Below are positions 59,018-64,000 of a stretch of 64,000 nt of DNA, in pieces. Under the pieces are notes generated by a model. The model did no database searches and was not told the origin of the DNA. It saw nothing but the letters and a program-made list of their open reading frames with translations. Each line of letters opens with the position of its first letter. Position 1 is the first letter of the stretch. The position numbers were made by a program, and so were the translations under genes. The stretch lies in assembly GCA_963680875.1 (NCBI GenBank), contig OY804590.1:25110640-25174639 (forward strand). The letters are read 5' to 3'. The stretch is from Bathymodiolus brooksi. Its lineage: Eukaryota > Mollusca > Bivalvia > Mytilida > Modiolidae.

Positions 59018-61224
59018 TATGACAACTTGGAACTATTCAACCAGAAAAACGTCCTGTTACCTGAAATATGATTGGATTATTCGCAGTTTATGGGGCTGTA
59101 TATAAACGAAGAAAAAAACATTTGATATGATACCATGTAGCTGAGATATCTAGGCGAAGGTGTAAGTATAATTTCTTAGAAAATCGACAAAAGTTATTTC
59201 CATGTCTCCAACTCTTAATAGACTTATTAATGTACATGTACATTATACATGACTCTATTTTAGTTTCTTGTTCTCCATAAAGGAAGAATTACAAAAACAT
59301 CTAGTGACAACCAGTTATACAATGGCCATCAATTCAGGTCTTTTTATTGGTAGATGATTATGTGAATTTTATCCCTATCTTTATATTAAATTTGTATATG
59401 TATCTTCAGTACAGATAAAACCATGTCTTTTAGATCTTATTTTAAATTCTCGACTTTCATAGAATGGTAAGAAAACTTACTCCATTGTGTCTAAGAAATA
59501 ATTCACGAAATCCATTGTTTGCTGGATATTTTAAAATGGGCAACATTATTTTCGTAAATTTTGTTTTGTCCTCAACTACAGTAATGCTAATATTTTTCCA
59601 CGTTACCAACGTCACCGGACGACCACAAGTTACAATTTGGTAAAAGTCGATTGATGGTTATTTTTTGTATTTTATTTTGTGTGGAAAAAATAAATGTTCA
59701 AAGAAACGTAACAAACGTTTGAATGTTTGCATGCATCACTGTCCTCAATAGTAAGTACATGAAACCATTCTGACATGATGGCCACAAAATTTACACTCGG
59801 AACTCCCCTACACTGGGGGTGCAATCAAATGTTAACGAGGACGACACAAGTCAGTGGAAATTGTGGATAGGGATATATCTCAAGTGTATTCATGAGCAAG
59901 GTGAGTATTTTTGGCATAATAGCAAGAATAAAAAGAATAAATGTATCAACTTACTTTTATACCAGTGAAGTAAGAACTGAAAACCCTTCCGGGGTAGTTG
60001 AGTTCACACCCATCTTTTGTGTGGAATTAGTGTTTCTCAATCCTTAGTTTTCTGTGCAGTATTTTGTATATATCATTGTTTGTCTTTTGGCCGCTGTTTT
60101 GTCTGTACTTTGACTTGCTTATGCATTTCACGGCATCGATGAGAACCTTAAAACTCAGTGGAGGGTGGGGGTAGGGTGGATTTGTAATAAGACCTACAGT
60201 AATGGTCGACAATAACACCCGATATTGAGGAGCCATAACTATCAATTTCATCGTATAACAACATAAAAAGTATATAGAAGAAATGTAAAAGATTGAAAAG
60301 GAATGACTTAATTAGGCCGATATCGATTTGCGCCAAAAATGCATTCATTTTCTTGAATGGAATTTCAGACATCTTTACGTATAGGAGAATGTCCGAGTAA
60401 CTCTCCATTCCTTAAAAAATAATGGAGCAGAGGCCCCGAAGGTGCCGAGGCCCATTGTTTTTAAGGAATGGAGAGATAGGAGGACATTCTCCAACTTAAA
60501 ATCCACCCATTGTACTTTATTAATTTTATTAATTATTAATTTTGTAATAAAAAAAAGTCTGTGTATAGTATCTAAAGTAAAAAGAGAACAATAACTCTAC
60601 ATTCTTAGAGAGTTTTGACAATAGAGTAAGTTTGAAAAGTTAAATTTTAATCGAAAGGTTAATTGTAATACATGTATATACGTAAATCATCTAGAGGTAA
60701 TTTACAGGTAAATATGGCGCAGTTGAATTTCATTTATTGGCGAAATTAAAACCATTGAAAATATAGACAGTGGCGCAATTGAATCATTTTGAATATGCTA
60801 ATTGGCGCAAATTGATTCCGGCCCTTAATTACTAAAAGTAATAATTTGCTTATTAGAATAACGACAATTTGAAATATCTTTTAAACTGCAGATTTTAAAG
60901 TAGAAATGTAAACGAGATTTGTGTAGAGAATCAAGGGTGCTAATTTAATTTGGAAGTTTGCAGACCAGATAGTGAACGTATTTGGCCCTGCTCATATAGA
61001 AAAATCGCATTTTAAAGGAGTTTTTGGGTGTATATTTTGACAGTTTTATGAAATACTGAGGGAATAAGTTTATTAAAGAGAACAAACAGCCTGTGGCAGT
61101 GTTTTTAAATCCCTTAGGACAATAGACACTCGACGGTCACCCGAAAGATTTCATTGTTCTTCGTAGAGCCCGTCACCATCTCCTACAAGCACTATTGAGT
61201 TCATTGATTTTTACATGTAAAATA
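58221..61224 (-). repeat. Fourth copy of the arm's outer segment
   Basis: Nearly identical to 54050-54929 up to about 59100, then clearly diverged from it to the end at TTTTTACATGTAAAAT (about 61222). It includes the hairpin and the GGCGCAATTGA cluster. Confidence 0.85.
60714..60818. repeat. GGCGCAATTGA motif cluster
   Basis: GGCGCAGTTGAATTT, GGCGAAATTAAAA, GGCGCAATTGAATC and GGCGCAAATTGATTC occur within about 105 bp. The cluster is repeated in all arm copies (about 37490-37595, 52452-52560, 56623-56730). Confidence 0.75.
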
Positions 61225-61585
61225 AAGGTAATAACAAAATTACCGAACTCCGAACAATCTTACATAGGGAAAGTAGAAACTCATAATTATATAAACAGAC
61301 AAAATCAGTCAACAACCGGAAAACTGTGAAAACGTAATGACCCTGACTTGGTACAGGCATTTCTAAAGAATTGTTGGGTTGAATCAGATTTTAGGGCGCC
61401 AAACCTCCCGCTTTCATTACGGTTCAAAGGTTCCGGCTGTCACTGTAACAGGATTTAAATACAGGAACAAAATAGGTAAAATAGTTGTCAAAGCAGTACC
61501 ATATTCGGTGACGTAAATGTCAAAAATATTTTTACGTCACACATTGACAAAAAAATTCTTGACATTTTTTACTTCTTTATCTTTA
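61225..61585. mobile_element. Inverted copy of the 360-bp unit from intron 1
   Basis: Reverse complement of 32735-33095: ACCGAACTCCGAACAATCTT, GACCCTGACTTGGTACAGGC, CGGTGACGTAAATGTCAAAA. It cuts off the 3' end of the neighbouring Penelope-like element. Confidence 0.8.
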
Positions 61586-63872
61586 TACATTTTCACTATA
61601 TGAAAATGCATCGCTTATAATTTTTTCTGCAGAGACGGAATATATTTCGACAAGATATTGGTATCGGAATATAAACTTTTTAAGAAATCGAATAAGGCGA
61701 ATCTTTTTATAGCCCTGGTCCAGTAGCCTGTTTCTCAGATGAAGATGACGTTTCAGGAAATCAGAATAATTGCTACTGGCCCTTGCATAGCGAATCAATT
61801 GCGAGATGTAAACACCATATGCAGGAGAAGCTGGTATATTGCTGCACATGTTTGGAAAATTTATGATTTTAAAATTGAAGTCGTCCCGCTTATCATAATT
61901 TTAGTACTGAGTTGACCACTGTCGTCAAATTCGAGGTATAAGTCCAAAAATGATGCGGACGAAACTGTATCGGTGGTCTCTTTAACTTCCAGCTCTGGAG
62001 GATATATCAATGGAAGAAATTCTGCAAATCTAGAATTATTGATAGATAAAACGTCATCAATATACCTGTATGTGAAATTAAAGGCTCTAGCCTCATGAAT
62101 CTTCTTATCTTTTACAAGCTTTTGAAGAAACTCCGACTCATATGAGTATAAAAATAAATGGGTTAGAAGAGGGGCACAATTCGTACCCATTCGTATGCCG
62201 ACGACCTGCTGAAACAGTGTCCCTCCAAAGGAGACAAATATGTTATCGATGAGGAACTCCAGCATACTGATCACTTGTTCCTCGGAGTAGCATGTTTTAC
62301 CTTTATGAATTTTGTTTGAAAAATATGTGGAATTGTAGCCTAACACAACAAATTTTGAGCCATAGTTTCTATGACTAAAAGCTTTATGAATTGTTTCTTT
62401 TAAGCGGGTTTTAATTTGTCATGCGGTAGGGTGGTATATAGAGTTGAAAAATCAAACGTTTTGATGGAGGATACCTGAGAGAAAGATCTTGATTTCAGGT
62501 TATCCAAAAGATCTATAGAGTTTTTCAAAATCCACATGTGATTTATGCCACTACGCGAGTAAACAGTTTCACAATATTTCTGTTGTCCCTCTTTTACTGC
62601 AGACAGAATCTTTGTCAGGTGAATAGACAATTCTTTCGTCGAACAAGTTGATGATCCCGCTATGTACCTTTCTTTGTATGGTGTCTTATGGAGTTTAGGT
62701 ATCCAATATAAATAGGGTAAATCCTCAGACTCTTTACCAGAGGGAATGCTTAAAGAGGTCATGAATGATCTGTGGTTAGCTAGGATTTCATCTTTGTCGA
62801 ACGAAGTTGGTTTGTATGTGGTATTACTAGAGGTGTTGCTATTTATGCCTAATTCCTTGATTAGGCATTCGAAGTAATATGATTTACATACAAACACGAT
62901 ATTGTTGGAAGCTTTGCCCGCAGGAACGATAACATATTTGTCATGAAGAGAGGAAAGACACTTAACCGCTTCTTGGTCTTTAAATACAGACTTAGGTCGA
63001 CTATTAACACAATTTTTGAGTTTGTGAATCCGACCTTGTACTAGATACCTAATTGTTCTAACCCAGTCTGACAATGACTCTAACTCAGGATCTTGGTCTA
63101 CTTCTCTCTTTATCCACCTTCTGGCATAATCTTCAACAGCATCCATAATTATCTTGAAATTATGCTTCGAATTGATGTGTTGAGGTTCTCTGAATTTAGG
63201 ACCATGAGAAATCACCTTTCGGAGACTCTCATGTTGAATGATATTCAGATCACCAGTGATTACATGTCCAGATGGGTTGTATTGAAAAGGAGAGTGGGAG
63301 CAGTCACAGGTCAGAGGGTTCTTAAGGTACTCTTCTATGTTAATATCTTGCAATGCTTCTTTGTAGTTGAAAATTTTACGGCCAATGCTGATAGTGTATC
63401 TATAGGAGACAATGGGAACAGATTGATTTTTGAAATATGGTGGAATTTGTTTTACGACCTCTTTTCTATTAAGAATGTTGCTGATGTTAATAGCATCGAT
63501 TCCTTTGTTAGCAAACGGAATATGGAGGAATTTTCTGTTGTTATCATGAAGAGGTTCAGATCGAACTGGTTTAAAAAGACGAAAGGAAGCCACGTCACAT
63601 ATAATACTAGACAATCTGCACTTAGGAGAAAAAGGATCTACGCCTCCTTTGTCAAGTCCAAAATCCCTAAGATCTTTGAGGTAGTTTACAGGTAGTGAAA
63701 ATAAGATTGTACGAATATGATGAATTCCAAGAGGTTTCTGTATATTAGAAAGTAAATCATTAAAAGTATCTTGTAACGTTCTTGGTTTAGAGGACTTTTT
63801 AACATTAGGATGTTGAATTCTTTTATGACCATGGCTACGTTTAGTTCTTGGAATAGTATTAAAAAGGCTCAT
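61583..63872 (-). pseudogene. Penelope-like retroelement reverse transcriptase, two frameshifts
   Basis: Start MSLFNTIPRTKRSHGHKRIQ at 63872. Frame 1 carries LPYLYWIPKLHKTPYKERYI and FDFSTLYTTLPHDKLK (reverse-transcriptase motif A), then stops at 62400 because one A is missing from an A-run. Frame 2 (62346-61861) carries GIRMGTNCAPLLTHLFLYSY (usual GIPMG; Pro is Arg), TYRYIDDVLSIN (catalytic YIDD) and SASFLDLYLEFDDSG, then shifts at 61900 after another 1-base loss. Frame 3 carries MCSNIPASPAYGVYISQLIR and RLLDQGYKKIRLIRFLKKF. No GIY-YIG endonuclease is seen before the truncation at 61580. About 760 codons remain. The 5' end is near the window edge. Confidence 0.85.
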
Positions 63873-64000
63873 CACGTTGATTTCGTTGCATCCAGGACTT
63901 GACAAATTTAACACTCATTTGATGTTATCATTGCAACAGTAAGGCATTGCAGTGCCTAATTCTTTTATCCAGAACAACTCTCTATCGGTGCGGTAAGGTG
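63873..64000. other. Probable 5' leader of the Penelope-like element
   Basis: Open minus-strand sequence continues about 14 codons above the first ATG in frame. No promoter motif recognised; the window ends here. Confidence 0.35.

Noticed and set aside
63093..63695. 200-codon plus-strand frame
   Set aside because: It is the antisense shadow of the Penelope-like reverse transcriptase.

Overview
The window looks like nuclear DNA of a marine invertebrate, most likely a bivalve mollusc (possibly a mussel-like species; this is an inference from the repeat families). It is AT-rich and intron-containing. It is packed with tRNA-derived SINEs, a CR1-type LINE, Penelope-like elements, a Tc1/mariner relative, Ty3/Gypsy debris, TIR elements and long minisatellites. 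Nothing bacterial is visible, and long open frames occur only in retroelements.

One host gene can be rebuilt exon by exon. It lies on the minus strand from 33417 (ATG) to 17580 (stop), with a polyadenylation signal at 17509-17514. Seven coding exons (151, 165, 140, 82, 114, 104 and 36 bp) with consensus splice sites and matching phases give a 263-residue secreted protein. It has a signal peptide, a Gly-rich stretch, a Pro/Thr/Cys-rich linker and a six-cysteine C-type-lectin-like domain. Introns 2, 3, 4 and 5 each carry a different minisatellite (55, about 39, 41 and 43 bp units). The intron 3 array begins at the exon 3 splice donor and repeats that donor in most of about 44 units. This is the most unusual signal in the window.

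Layout. 0-5.8 kb: SINE pieces, an 81-bp triplication, a SINE split by another element, and Penelope-like 3' fragments. 5.85-10.84 kb: an SGNH-esterase-like frame, a tRNA-Leu-like segment and a decayed CR1-type LINE (ORF1, endonuclease, reverse transcriptase, TTAAG tail). 10.8-17.5 kb: SINE, Penelope-like and dispersed-repeat debris. 17.5-33.4 kb: the lectin-like gene. 33.5-37 kb: dispersed repeats and a dead Tc1/mariner-type transposase. 37-53 kb: a giant imperfect inverted repeat with arms of about 8 kb around a 0.3-kb spacer; only the left arm holds a young 1386-bp TIR transposon. 50.7-59.0 kb: a 4171-bp unit duplicated head to tail at about 99.9% identity, with breakpoints explained by unequal recombination between diverged arm copies. 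61.2-63.9 kb: a Penelope-like reverse transcriptase broken by two 1-base frameshifts.

All calls come from reading the sequence by eye. Repeat boundaries are accurate to roughly 10-30 bp unless a TIR or TSD fixes them. Exon boundaries are exact if the splice model is right.
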